A stretch of DNA of 64,000 nt, taken from Pseudomonas sp. MYb60. GTDB taxonomy: Bacteria > Pseudomonadota > Gammaproteobacteria > Pseudomonadales > Pseudomonadaceae. How positions within the stretch are numbered: position 1 is the first letter of the stretch; each line of letters starts with the position of its first letter. The position numbers were made by a program, and so were the translations under genes. Location: NCBI RefSeq assembly GCF_002979555.1, contig NZ_PCOZ01000014.1, forward strand, positions 40,947-104,946. Reading direction: 5' to 3'. Positions 51,014-59,733 of the stretch are shown here, piece by piece. The notes below the pieces were generated by a model that saw only the letters and a program-made list of their open reading frames with translations, made no database searches and was not told the DNA's origin.

Positions 51014-52256
51014 TTGCAAGAACCTCAAGCTGTTGACCACCGATCAGGAAGCCTGGGCGGCGCGGGTCGTTGCGCAACACGATATCCTCGGCCCTGCTGG
51101 CGTCACCGTAGAGCTGATAAGCAACAACGAGAGACGGCAGCGTCTGCCTGGGCGAGAATGTCGCGAGTCGGGGCAAATCCTGCTCAGGATCCGGAACGGC
51201 CTGAACCACCGCGGTCCTTAAGTCGGTAACCGCGACATATACGAGGTCGTTACTGGTCGACTCGCTCTCCTCATCCAACCTGTCGGAAAGCTCAGTACGC
51301 GCCGCAATGGCCGCCTCGTAGCTATCGTATTTAGTTGGTTCGGAGGTTGTTTTTGTGCCGCCGTTGGAAACATCCTCAGTTGCCTGCGTGACCACTGCGG
51401 CGACAGCAGCCTCAGAAATTGCAGCCTGACGAACGAGCGCGGAAACGGCGCTGGTGTTCCTCACGACCTGCTGACGGCTCGGCGTAGCAGAAGATGATGC
51501 ATCATCGGAGCTTGGGAAATACTGGCTGTACAGACTCATCAGCATTCCAAACGCGCTGCTGCCAAACGCTGACCGGATGCTGCTGATAGCGTCAACGACC
51601 TGGCCAGCGAACTCGAGCGGGGCCTGGATAAGATTGAACGCATCAGAGCCGATGCCTTTGACCTTGTCGTAGTAGTCGGATACTGCCTGTATGTCGCTTG
51701 AAACGATGAACTCAGGCGAGCTAAGAAAGTCGCTCAGGCCCTTTATCTGTGTAGTGGCGGCGTCGGCGACGAAGGCCGGATAGCCCTTCGTGAGAAAGTC
51801 GGCCACGAAATTTTCTTTAGCCGACTCGGTGACTTCGCCGGCTTTCGCGCTGATCGCATTTACGCTGTCGACCTTGGCAGAGGGGTAAGACGCCTCGCCC
51901 GCCTCGAGGAAAGTCATCGAGATCGTGCATTTACCGCCCTCGTCCGAGGATTCGCCGACATTGAGCCCCCGACAGACCACCGTCAACTCACCCCGGTACG
52001 GGTGAACCAACACTCCAGGGCCTGCTTGCTCGCAGACTTTGATCAGCTCTTCCCGGGCGACATCGTATTCTTTGCCCAGCAGGTAGCCGGTGATACTGAA
52101 CTCTCGCGACTTACGGCCAAGGTCTTCTGTATAGGGAATATCGCGCTCGGCCGCCTCGTGTACTGCCTGGCGCCGGCCGTGACTGCTGTCTGCCGTAGCC
52201 ACAAAAAAGCCCACGCCGCGAAAGGTCGCGGCGCGGTAGTTGTCTCGCCAAGCCAT
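51006..52256 (-). CDS. DNA circularisation / tail hub protein (Mu gpN-like)
   Basis: 416 residues. N-terminal circulation domain WRDNYRAATFRGVGFFVATADSSHGRRQ and LGRKSREFSITGYLLGKEYD; the remainder is Ala- and Ser-rich helix. In Mu the N protein has this name, but it is a structural tail component. Sits between tape measure and hub genes as in Mu. Confidence 0.9.
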   Translation of the reverse strand: MAWRDNYRAATFRGVGFFVATADSSHGRRQAVHEAAERDIPYTEDLGRKSREFSITGYLLGKEYDVAREELIKVCEQAGPGVLVHPYRGELTVVCRGLNVGESSDEGGKCTISMTFLEAGEASYPSAKVDSVNAISAKAGEVTESAKENFVADFLTKGYPAFVADAATTQIKGLSDFLSSPEFIVSSDIQAVSDYYDKVKGIGSDAFNLIQAPLEFAGQVVDAISSIRSAFGSSAFGMLMSLYSQYFPSSDDASSSATPSRQQVVRNTSAVSALVRQAAISEAAVAAVVTQATEDVSNGGTKTTSEPTKYDSYEAAIAARTELSDRLDEESESTSNDLVYVAVTDLRTAVVQAVPDPEQDLPRLATFSPRQTLPSLVVAYQLYGDASRAEDIVLRNDPRRPGFLIGGQQLEVLANG

Positions 52257-52268
52257 AGGGAACTCCGG

Positions 52269-53954
52269 TTACGGGGCCATCATCGAGTAACCGATGTCGG
52301 TATCGAATGTCGCTCCCTGGCTGCCCTCGGTTTTCACCTTGGACCCTGCTGGGACGTTGTTCAGGTCGACCTGCACCCTTACTGCCTGCTCAGGAGGGGC
52401 CATCTGCTGAACAGCGTCCCGGCCGATCTGCGCAGCGCGCCGACCAAGGTCGGTATCTGCACCGCCGGTGGATGCAGAGGGCGATCCGCCTTCAGTACCA
52501 CCGCCGACACCGGCGCCATCAATGCCAAGTAATTTCTTGGCCCAATCGGGTAAGCCGTTCTTGATGGCGGCAACAGCCTCGGTGATCTTGCTGCCGAGGA
52601 TGGCGCCCAGGTCCCAGCCTGTCAGGTACTTGATCAGGCCGTTGAAGCCCTCCATCATCAAAGTGATGGGGTTGTATTCCTTCCACAGCTTCCAGATGCC
52701 GTTGATTATTCCGTCACTGAAGGCCGCCTTAACGCCCGCCCATTTCTCTTCGAAGAACCCGACGATGTTGTTCCAGTTCTTGTAGATGACGTAGGCCGCG
52801 GCGCCAATTGCCACGATCGCCGCCAGGAACCAGCCGACTGGCGTGAGAGTGATAGCCAACCCGAGCCCCTTCAGGGCCAGCGCCAGGTTCAGCACCGCCA
52901 TCAGGAAGCCGCCACCGATGTACAAGCCCAGTGCCGTGAATATCAGGTTGGCCGTGCCGAAGGTGTCGGAAAGCGAACCGAATATCTCGATCACCGGCTG
53001 AACACCGTCGTACAGGTCGCCAAGAAAGCCGGTGACACGTTCGATGTTGCCAGGCAGGTTTTCGGCAAATGCTGTGGCGAAAGCCTCAATCTGTGGCCTG
53101 TATTTGACGATGGTCTCGATCAACCTGCCGCCCAACTTGTTCAGTTGCGGTACCAAGCTGCTACCAATCGTATTACCGACGCCACTCAGTGCCGCATGTA
53201 TCGTGTCTAGGGTATCGCCGAATACCTCGCCCTCACGGACAGCATCATCCGAGATGACCACGCCCAGACGACGCGCCTCGTCTGACATTTCCTTGAGCCC
53301 CGCACTACCACCGCGAATCAACGGCAGAAGCTCTGTAGCGCTCTTGCCGAAGATCTTCACGGCCGCCTGAGCCTGCAGGGACGGGTCTTTGATCTTCGAG
53401 ATTCGATCAACGAAGGTGTCGAACAGAGCATCGGAGCTCTTCAGCTTGCCGGATGAATCCTTGATGTTGATGCCCAGGCCTTTGAACATTTGCGAAAGCT
53501 CTTTCGAGCCCGCCGTTGCTGCGCCGATGTTGATTTGCATCTTCTGCAGCGCACCGCCAAGTGTTTCCGCTGACGATCCGCTGAGCTTCGCTGCAAAGCT
53601 AAGCTCCTGGAATCGCTCGCGGCTGATGCCGGTACGCTCGGCAGTATCACCAATTGCGCCCGTTGCATCAGCGAAACCCTGAAAAAACATGTTCAGCGCA
53701 GCGCCTGTGATTCCCAGCGTGGCCCCGAGCCCCAGCAGCCTCCGGGTGCTTGAAGCAACCGCACTACCCACGCCGCCGATCGCACCGCCTACGTTCTTCA
53801 GGCTGTTCGCGAAAATCGGCAGGCCGGTACGATCAAGCGCACCGGCAATTCCAGCGCTCGCCGCTTTGACCTTGCCGAAGATCCCACGCAACGGCGCCGT
53901 GATCTTGTCCACGGCCGCGATGATGACGTTTAGGGAGTATCCTTTGTCTGCCAT
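52269..53954 (-). CDS. Tail tape measure protein
   Basis: 561 residues from the ATG at 53954. Long helical N-terminal part (LNVIIAAVDKITAPLRGIFG), Ala/Gly-rich centre and three hydrophobic stretches around 330-400 (LIFTALGLYIGGGFLMAVLN, VGWFLAAIVAIGAAAYVIY). The length sets the tail length: at about 1.5 angstrom per residue this implies a short tail of around 80 nm. The start overlaps the small chaperone frame, as is usual. Confidence 0.92.
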   Translation of the reverse strand: MADKGYSLNVIIAAVDKITAPLRGIFGKVKAASAGIAGALDRTGLPIFANSLKNVGGAIGGVGSAVASSTRRLLGLGATLGITGAALNMFFQGFADATGAIGDTAERTGISRERFQELSFAAKLSGSSAETLGGALQKMQINIGAATAGSKELSQMFKGLGINIKDSSGKLKSSDALFDTFVDRISKIKDPSLQAQAAVKIFGKSATELLPLIRGGSAGLKEMSDEARRLGVVISDDAVREGEVFGDTLDTIHAALSGVGNTIGSSLVPQLNKLGGRLIETIVKYRPQIEAFATAFAENLPGNIERVTGFLGDLYDGVQPVIEIFGSLSDTFGTANLIFTALGLYIGGGFLMAVLNLALALKGLGLAITLTPVGWFLAAIVAIGAAAYVIYKNWNNIVGFFEEKWAGVKAAFSDGIINGIWKLWKEYNPITLMMEGFNGLIKYLTGWDLGAILGSKITEAVAAIKNGLPDWAKKLLGIDGAGVGGGTEGGSPSASTGGADTDLGRRAAQIGRDAVQQMAPPEQAVRVQVDLNNVPAGSKVKTEGSQGATFDTDIGYSMMAP

Positions 53955-54037
53955 CCAACCCACTCCTCGGTGCGCTCAAGCCACCAGTTCAGCTCGTCGA
54001 AATCCATTTCCATGACTTCCGACGGCTGAACGCTCAT
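53930..54037 (-). CDS. Second tail assembly frame (GpT/GpE-like), probably made by -1 frameshift
   Basis: 35 codons from the ATG at 54037, too short to be obvious: MSVQPSEVMEMDFDELNWWL then ERTEEWVGW. It lies between the tail chaperone and the tape measure and overlaps the latter by 25 bases. This frame is exactly -1 relative to the chaperone frame and is open back through the G-rich end of that gene (54064-54078), so a slip there would give a fusion of about 142 residues, as in lambda G-GT. Whether it is also translated alone is open. Confidence 0.7.
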   Translation of the reverse strand: MSVQPSEVMEMDFDELNWWLERTEEWVGWQTKDTP

Positions 54038-54054
54038 AACTTTGACGACGACGG

Positions 54055-54357
54055 TTACGCCTCCTTCCCACCCCCGAGGTGCTTCAGCAAAAAATCCCGG
54101 GCCTCGCCGATGACGGCGGCTTGATCGTCCTCGCTCAGCTCGTCGAGCAACGCAGGGGGGTGGCCAACCATCTTGGCCCCGAGGTCAATCAGCGTGGCAA
54201 AGTCCATGTCCGCGCCGCCGTTGCCCTTGCCATCCGAAGTGATGCGCAACGCATGGCCGCGCAGGTATTTCAGCTTGCGGGTCACGGTCAACTCAGTGAA
54301 CGTGTCCTTGCCGAACGTGATTTGCTCGGCGAGTTGAATCGTTTTTTCCTTTGCCAT
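54055..54357 (-). CDS. Tail assembly chaperone (Mu Gp41-like, lambda G-type)
   Basis: 100 residues from the ATG at 54357, whose A is shared with the tube stop (TAATG). KEKTIQLAEQITFGKDTFTELTV and ARDFLLKHLGGG are typical. It binds the tape measure during assembly. The last codons are CTC-GGG-GGT-GGG-AAG, a G-rich run suited to -1 slippage before the TAA at 54055. Confidence 0.88.
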   Translation of the reverse strand: MAKEKTIQLAEQITFGKDTFTELTVTRKLKYLRGHALRITSDGKGNGGADMDFATLIDLGAKMVGHPPALLDELSEDDQAAVIGEARDFLLKHLGGGKEA

Positions 54358-54725
54358 TACGAGATTTCCTCGGCAGAGATGCCTTCGAAGCGGCAAGCGA
54401 TGTTGCCTTCTTCGGTGTTGCCGGTGCCCTCACCTGCGTACCAGGCCTCACTCAGGGTGATGACCTTGCCGTTGGCAAGTTCCAGCGTGATGGTTGCGTC
54501 ATCGAGCGTGACCAGATCTTCAAGGCTCAGCTCGTTGCGATCGGTGATCTCACCCTCAATAAATGGAATCTGAGGGGTTTCCTTGTAGCCGTGGACAACG
54601 TCGGAGCCCACCACGCCTTCGCGCTTTGGCTTGCCGAGGTTGTAAGTGAAAGCGCCCTTGGCGAAGTAAATGTCGCCGTTGACCTTCAAGGCGATGAGTC
54701 CGCCAATACGGTTTTTTCCTGCCAT
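54357..54725 (-). CDS. Tail tube protein (Mu gpM-like)
   Basis: 122 residues. MAGKNRIGGLIALKVNGDIYF and EITDRNELSLEDLVTLDDATITLEL match the tube family. It forms the inner tube of the contractile tail. Starts 23 bases after the sheath stop and shares a base with the chaperone start. Confidence 0.9.
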   Translation of the reverse strand: MAGKNRIGGLIALKVNGDIYFAKGAFTYNLGKPKREGVVGSDVVHGYKETPQIPFIEGEITDRNELSLEDLVTLDDATITLELANGKVITLSEAWYAGEGTGNTEEGNIACRFEGISAEEIS

Positions 54726-54748
54726 GTTCTTTCTCCTGGCAATCGCCG

Positions 54749-56221
54749 TTACAGGCGGAACTGAATTTTGTTGGCGACGATTCGCAGCTGGTTGACCAGG
54801 TCAGGCGGGATCAGCAGATCCAGGCGATTTGGGTCGCTCTCGTTACGCTCGGCGATCAGGTTGGCCTTGAAGTCTTCCATGTTCTCCACCAGACCCAGAC
54901 GCTCCCACTCACGGAACTTCGAGACCGCCTCGGCCTTCATCACCACCGGCGTTACCACTGGCTGCCCGACGCCGTAGCGCGTGCCATCATTGGCAAGCTT
55001 GTGCCGCGGGTACTTGCGCAGGATGTAGTCGCGCCAGTCATGGCGGATATACATCAAGGTGAACAGCGTTTCGCTGTCCAGGTAGCTGATGTCAGCGCCA
55101 CCGGCGGTGTTGGTTTTGTAGGTGGTGATCAGGCGCTCAACAACCATGGTTCCGTCGTTGTTGACCTTGCTGGTCGCGATACCGTCGAACAACAACAGGT
55201 TCCGTTCCTGGTTAGTGAACTTGTCCGCGGTGGCGGGCGCCAAGCACCAGGCGTACTGAAGATTTTGGATTGGCCGGGCCGGATCGATGGCGGCGTAGAG
55301 AGCAGCGATCGCCATGGTCTCGGCGGCCTTCTCGTAGGTCGGCATCGGCTCGTCGTTGGCCATCATGACGACCAGGTGCTGACTATTGTGGCTGTCGCCG
55401 AGGGTTCCAAGGGAGCCTTGAGTGCCGCGCGCCGCTGTGAAGGCGTGGGCCTCGATTTCACGATCCCAGGCAAAGCGGCTGTTCAGCTCAGTCTTCACCG
55501 TCGCAAGGGTTGCCGCATCGGTATATGCCAGCCCCCAGACCTGGAACCACTCATCACCCAGAGCCGCCAACGCCGAACCAAGGTCTGGGTTTCCAGAGCC
55601 GCCGGTGAAAGCGCTGATGGTGACCGCGACACCGCTAGGCAGTACCTGGCCGGTGTAGTAGTTCACACGGGCGTTCAAGCTGTTTCCGGCCTCGCCTTTA
55701 TGGCGGCTGGTCAGCGTAACGGTACCTGTCGCGGCGGTGGCCGTTACTGGCATGTCATCTGCGGCCGTGATTGCCGCGACCACAGATGCCGCGATGACGG
55801 TTGCGGTGTCGGCACTGATCACGCCGACAGAAACGCGACGCCCGGCGATCATCAGCTCAATGGTGCCGGATGCTGTGGCGGGGCCGGTGAACGCCAGCGT
55901 GGCGGCGGCTGCTACGCCTGCTGGATTATCAACCACCGGCATCACTTGTAGCTCGGTGTAGGTATCGATCGCCATCGCCGCGCGAACCATGCCAGCCAGC
56001 ATCGAGCCCTTCCCGAACTGAACGTCTGCCTGGGCCGGGCTGGTGATGCGGATCAGGGTGTTGGCAGCGGCAGCGCCGGCGGCCAGCTTCTGACCAATCA
56101 GCAGGCGACGGTAGCTGACCGGCTGAGGGCCGCGCACCGCCTTGCTGTTGTCGATCTCGCTGTAGACACCAGGCTTGCGAAGCGCGCCGGCACCAGGAAT
56201 CGTATCCATTCCGATGGTCAT
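54749..56221 (-). CDS. Contractile tail sheath (Mu gpL-like)
   Basis: 490 residues. RKPGVYSEIDNSKAVRGPQP opens the family; AHAFTAARGTQGSLGTLGDSHNSQHLVVM and TYLRKYPRHKLANDG-like text (YILRKYPRHKLANDGTRYG) are the C-terminal landmarks. Presence of a sheath shows a myovirus-type tail. It overlaps DUF2635 by 4 bases (ATGA). Confidence 0.93.
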   Translation of the reverse strand: MTIGMDTIPGAGALRKPGVYSEIDNSKAVRGPQPVSYRRLLIGQKLAAGAAAANTLIRITSPAQADVQFGKGSMLAGMVRAAMAIDTYTELQVMPVVDNPAGVAAAATLAFTGPATASGTIELMIAGRRVSVGVISADTATVIAASVVAAITAADDMPVTATAATGTVTLTSRHKGEAGNSLNARVNYYTGQVLPSGVAVTISAFTGGSGNPDLGSALAALGDEWFQVWGLAYTDAATLATVKTELNSRFAWDREIEAHAFTAARGTQGSLGTLGDSHNSQHLVVMMANDEPMPTYEKAAETMAIAALYAAIDPARPIQNLQYAWCLAPATADKFTNQERNLLLFDGIATSKVNNDGTMVVERLITTYKTNTAGGADISYLDSETLFTLMYIRHDWRDYILRKYPRHKLANDGTRYGVGQPVVTPVVMKAEAVSKFREWERLGLVENMEDFKANLIAERNESDPNRLDLLIPPDLVNQLRIVANKIQFRL

Positions 56222-56406
56222 TGTTTTTCACCCTTGGTTTCGGCCGGTACTACAGCCTCTTTGATAACGACGTCACCGGCCTTTCCCTTGCGGATCCAGT
56301 AACTGTTGAGTTCCACAGACAAGCCTTCTGGCTTGATCTGCTCATAGGTGTCGGGGTGACGCACCAGACGGCCCTCGGCCGGTTTCACGAGCACGCGCGT
56401 GGTCAT
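56218..56406 (-). CDS. DUF2635 protein (Mu Gp38-like)
   Basis: 62 residues, VLVKPAEGRLVRHPDTYEQI and the rest as in the DUF2635 family, always found just before the sheath gene in Mu-like tails. Function unknown. Overlaps both neighbours by 4 bases. Confidence 0.9.
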   Translation of the reverse strand: MTTRVLVKPAEGRLVRHPDTYEQIKPEGLSVELNSYWIRKGKAGDVVIKEAVVPAETKGEKQ

Positions 56407-56957
56407 GGATTCAGGTCCTCGATGATGGTTTCTGCGCGATCAGCCGGATTCGGCTGCGCGTTGCCCAGGCTGTATTCGGTCTTAACCGACTTCAGGTGTG
56501 GCAGGCTTTGGTTGAACAGGTCGTCAGGGTGACGATCAAAATATTCAGCGTCGAAGATGAGGCGGCACGCGCCCGTAAGGTGCTCCGACTGATCCAGCAG
56601 AACCATGCGCGAGCGCACGTACTGCAGGTCATTCACCGTATCGCCGAGCGTGTCGTCCATGAGCAAGAGGCGCTCTACCTGGCGAGCCAGCGTGTCGAGG
56701 GTGTCATCCAACGCTTCGTTGCCTTCGGCGTGTATTTCCACCACCAGCTCCACGCGGCGCCTGTATTCCTTGGGAGCCTGGTTAAAGATCTCTGCCGTTT
56801 CGTCCATCGTGTAAACGATGATCGCCGGCAACTCGCTCTGCCAGCCGTTGGAAATGAGCGGCGCCACCCGGCTGGCATAAACGCTTGCCCCCGCATTGGT
56901 GGCACCCAGCAGCACCGCGACGGCCTGCTTGCGGATCAGTTCTCGTGGGTGAGCCAT
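56403..56957 (-). CDS. Mu Gp37-like tail protein, probable tail terminator
   Basis: 184 residues from the ATG at 56957. LPAIIVYTMDETAEIFNQAPKEYRRRVELVV and LDDTLDTLARQVERLLL fit the family that caps the tail tube. It lies between head-tail joining and DUF2635 genes. A TTG six bases upstream is a less likely start. Confidence 0.82.
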   Translation of the reverse strand: MAHPRELIRKQAVAVLLGATNAGASVYASRVAPLISNGWQSELPAIIVYTMDETAEIFNQAPKEYRRRVELVVEIHAEGNEALDDTLDTLARQVERLLLMDDTLGDTVNDLQYVRSRMVLLDQSEHLTGACRLIFDAEYFDRHPDDLFNQSLPHLKSVKTEYSLGNAQPNPADRAETIIEDLNP

Positions 56958-56959
56958 AT

Positions 56960-57307
56960 TCAAACCTTGCGAAGGAACAGCGTCACACCCGCCACTCCAT
57001 CGGCCTGCACGTCATGGATTTTGTATAAAACGCCCCGCGCCTGGACGCGATCACGGTTCGTAGGCTCGTTCGGCAAGTCAATCACCCGAACCCCGAGGAC
57101 GGGGTTGTTAGAGGACACCGGCGCGCCAGTCTCAGGATCGACGGTAACGTGGGCACTATCGAACACCGCCTGTGCCAGCGGCACACCAGGCGCAACACCA
57201 TCGGTCAGCCAGTAAACAGCGCCCAATGGATCAAGCGCTGCTGTCGGCTCACTGAAGGCGCGGATCGAAACGCCGAGCATGCGCTGGGCCATTGAGGCCC
57301 AGCCCAT
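56960..57307 (-). CDS. Head-tail joining protein
   Basis: 115 residues. MAQRMLGVSIRAFSEPTAAL and AVFDSAHVTVDPETGAPVSS match head-tail connector proteins (FII/stopper position). Starts directly after the DUF2190 gene. The family assignment rests mostly on position and moderate similarity. Confidence 0.7.
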   Translation of the reverse strand: MGWASMAQRMLGVSIRAFSEPTAALDPLGAVYWLTDGVAPGVPLAQAVFDSAHVTVDPETGAPVSSNNPVLGVRVIDLPNEPTNRDRVQARGVLYKIHDVQADGVAGVTLFLRKV

Positions 57308-57661
57308 TTACGCCACCGCCGCCGGCGCGGATACGCCGTTCAGGCGGCAGGCACCCGTGGCGGATGGGTTAGTAGCAACCTCAGTCGCCATACCCACCAA
57401 CACCAGGCCGGTGGCCGACACGTTCGTCAGGGCGCGGCTGGTGGTGTTCATGTAGATCGGGTCACCGATCGCCCAGGCCTGAGCGCTGATCTTGTTCAGG
57501 CCGAACACGCCGTCGAGCTTGAGCACCACCGGGGCAGCGGCAGCTTCAGTAGTAGCAGCCACGCCGACAATCGAACCGACTTTGTAGAGCTCGCCCGAAA
57601 CAGTGCCGCCGGCTGGTGCTGGAACAGTCAGGCAGTCGCCGTGCTGGATGAAAGTCTTCAT
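57308..57661 (-). CDS. Capsid decoration protein, DUF2190 family
   Basis: 117 residues: MKTFIQHGDCLTVPAPAGGTVSGELY, VGSIVGVAATTEAAAAPV, WAIGDPIYMNTTSRALTNV are typical DUF2190 beta-rich text. These proteins decorate and stabilise phage heads. Lies 83 bases after the capsid gene with a terminator between them. Confidence 0.9.
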   Translation of the reverse strand: MKTFIQHGDCLTVPAPAGGTVSGELYKVGSIVGVAATTEAAAAPVVLKLDGVFGLNKISAQAWAIGDPIYMNTTSRALTNVSATGLVLVGMATEVATNPSATGACRLNGVSAPAAVA

Positions 57662-57696
57662 GCAAGGTCCCCTTTAGAGACAAGAACTGAAAAACA

Positions 57697-57722
57697 AAAA
57701 GGGCGCCACACGGCGCCCTTTT
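57697..57722 (-). terminator. Terminator between capsid and decoration genes
   Basis: Perfect 11-bp stem (AAAAGGGCGCC / GGCGCCCTTTT, loop of four) followed on the minus strand by TGTTTTTC. It lies 22 bases after the capsid fusion stop. It should limit read-through from the capsid gene into the tail genes. Confidence 0.75.
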
Positions 57723-57744
57723 GGGTTTGGATCGAACGCCTGGC

Positions 57745-59733
57745 TTACGCGCCCGGGTTCTTGTAAGCGCCGCGGTAATCGATCCAGGCTGCGCCGAACA
57801 CCAGGCGGGCTTTGATTTCCATGCCGTCGACCTCGAAGCCCTCGCGGGTTTCGGTGAACACACCCTGCTCACCTTCGAGGTAAGCGTATTCAAAGGTGTC
57901 GATGGAACCAGGTGCTGCGAACAGGTACCACTGGTTGCCGGTGATGCGGGCATCGACGATTACAGTCAGCGAGGCGTTGCGCACATCGTTGATGTCGGCG
58001 TTCTTCGCTGGCACATAGTTGGAGCTGGTGAACTGGTAAGCCTCCAGCTCCTTGTCAGGACCGACCACCAGGTACTCGGGAGCCAGGTTGAGGAACTCGC
58101 CAGCCTTGCTCTTCTGCTTACGCATAGCTGCGCGGGCAGCCGCCAAGGTTGTGGTATTGATTGCCCCGCCGCTGGCCGCGAGGTTAGCGTGGCCCGCATC
58201 GTAGAACGGAACACCATCGGTGAAGGTCGGGTTGCCCAGCAGCAGGGCCCAGACCACGTTGGACTCGGTCGCCGCAGCAGCATTACCGAGCGCTGCCGGG
58301 ATACGGGTCAGCGCACCCAGGTCATCGTTCACGATGGTTTCCCAGGTGATGGCGATGATCTTGCCGAACTTGGCGACTTTGATCGGGGCACCGTCTTCGG
58401 ACAGCGTGCCGTACTTGTATTCGCCGTGTTCCTTGACCTGCTCGAGCGCCGCAATGTCGCCCAGGGCTGCGCGAGTTACAGCGCGGAAGTCTGGCACAGT
58501 GGTCGGACGGCCCAGCGGGCGCCAGGTTTGAGGGGCGTTGGTGTACGCATCACGCAGTGTGCGGTTAACAGTGCTGCCGAGCAGCAGCGGGAAGTCGCTG
58601 GTGCTGTGCATGCCTGCGGCGCGCACTGCTTGGCGATCACAGCCCAATGCTGCGCGGGCCAGCTCCTGCGGCGTCATGCCCCGCGCGTTACCGCCAGCCA
58701 TCTCGACGAACTCACGAGCCATGTCCACCAGGCGCATGCCACGGAACTCACGGCCAGCGTCTTCCAGCTTGACGGTGGCGTCGCAGCGGTGCAGCAACGC
58801 GTTCTGCATGGCAGAGCGTTTGGCGTTCAGGACGGTGACATCTTGGCCGCCATTCACGTTCGTAGGCTGGCTGTTGCGGGTGTTCGGCTGATCTTTATTC
58901 TGGCGCTCGGCCACGGCATCGATCAGCGCGGCGCTCGCATCGCTCACGGAAACCCCGCGGGCGATCAAGTCTTCGACGACGGCTTCGTCATCGAGACCAA
59001 CCTTGCGGGCCATGGTGCGAATCGTCAGGCTGCGCTTACGCTCTTCTTCAGCCGATTCACGGCGAAGCTTCTCGTCGGCCGCGCGCTTCTCTTCTTCGGT
59101 CATTGCAACTTCCTCTTGGATAATAGGCACGGCGGCCGGTTCTACGATCGGCTCAACTGCCGACCGAACTTCAAAAATTGTGTGGAATCGTTGGCCTTCG
59201 TACTCGGCCGGGGTTTTGGCGCTGCGCACTTTTGCGCCGTCATCGAAACCGATCGGGACGAGAGACAGCTCCAAAGGCTCCCAATCGACAGCGCGGTAAG
59301 TGGGGAGCTTGTCGTCTTCCTCCTCCACGACTTCGTACCGGTGCACCGCATAGCCGACGCTGATGTTTCGAAGGATGCCGTCAACAACGTCCTTGAAGAC
59401 CACGTCAGCGTCTTCACGCTTGCTGAACCTGACCAAAGCATGGCCTTCGCCACCATCGAGCCAGGCGCGCTCTACCACGGCGAGTACCGCACTCAGTTGG
59501 TACTGGTTGTGGGTGTCGAGCAGTGGCGCGCCGTTGTTGAGCCGATCAAGGCGAACCGCACCTTCGCTGACATCAAGCTCTTCCATGTAGCTGCCGACAT
59601 CCCATGACCAGCGCCGGCCTTTAGCGCCGGTCGTCCAGGTCAGCTCGACGGTTCGCGCGTCAATATCGACCGAGCCAGGCCGCACGGCAGCACGCAGGCT
59701 GAGCATCGGCGTCTCATGTGTCTTGCGTGTCAT
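57745..59733 (-). CDS. Prohead protease / major capsid fusion protein
   Basis: 662 residues from the ATG at 59733 (another at 59754). The N-terminal 200 residues are an HK97-type S78 protease: His in LLDTHNQYQLSAVL and Ser in RNISVGYAVHRYE. A helical, charged linker follows (EEEKRAADEKLRRESAEEE), a likely scaffold, and the last 330 residues are the capsid fold (PQTWRPLGRPTTVPDFRAVT, AAAATESNVVWALLLGNPTF). Cleavage would release scaffold and mature capsid. Starts inside the portal gene (20-base overlap). Confidence 0.9.
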   Translation of the reverse strand: MTRKTHETPMLSLRAAVRPGSVDIDARTVELTWTTGAKGRRWSWDVGSYMEELDVSEGAVRLDRLNNGAPLLDTHNQYQLSAVLAVVERAWLDGGEGHALVRFSKREDADVVFKDVVDGILRNISVGYAVHRYEVVEEEDDKLPTYRAVDWEPLELSLVPIGFDDGAKVRSAKTPAEYEGQRFHTIFEVRSAVEPIVEPAAVPIIQEEVAMTEEEKRAADEKLRRESAEEERKRSLTIRTMARKVGLDDEAVVEDLIARGVSVSDASAALIDAVAERQNKDQPNTRNSQPTNVNGGQDVTVLNAKRSAMQNALLHRCDATVKLEDAGREFRGMRLVDMAREFVEMAGGNARGMTPQELARAALGCDRQAVRAAGMHSTSDFPLLLGSTVNRTLRDAYTNAPQTWRPLGRPTTVPDFRAVTRAALGDIAALEQVKEHGEYKYGTLSEDGAPIKVAKFGKIIAITWETIVNDDLGALTRIPAALGNAAAATESNVVWALLLGNPTFTDGVPFYDAGHANLAASGGAINTTTLAAARAAMRKQKSKAGEFLNLAPEYLVVGPDKELEAYQFTSSNYVPAKNADINDVRNASLTVIVDARITGNQWYLFAAPGSIDTFEYAYLEGEQGVFTETREGFEVDGMEIKARLVFGAAWIDYRGAYKNPGA

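Noticed and set aside
57721..59607. 628-codon open frame opposite the capsid fusion
   Set aside because: Antisense shadow: no family features, and the capsid frame on the other strand is fully supported.
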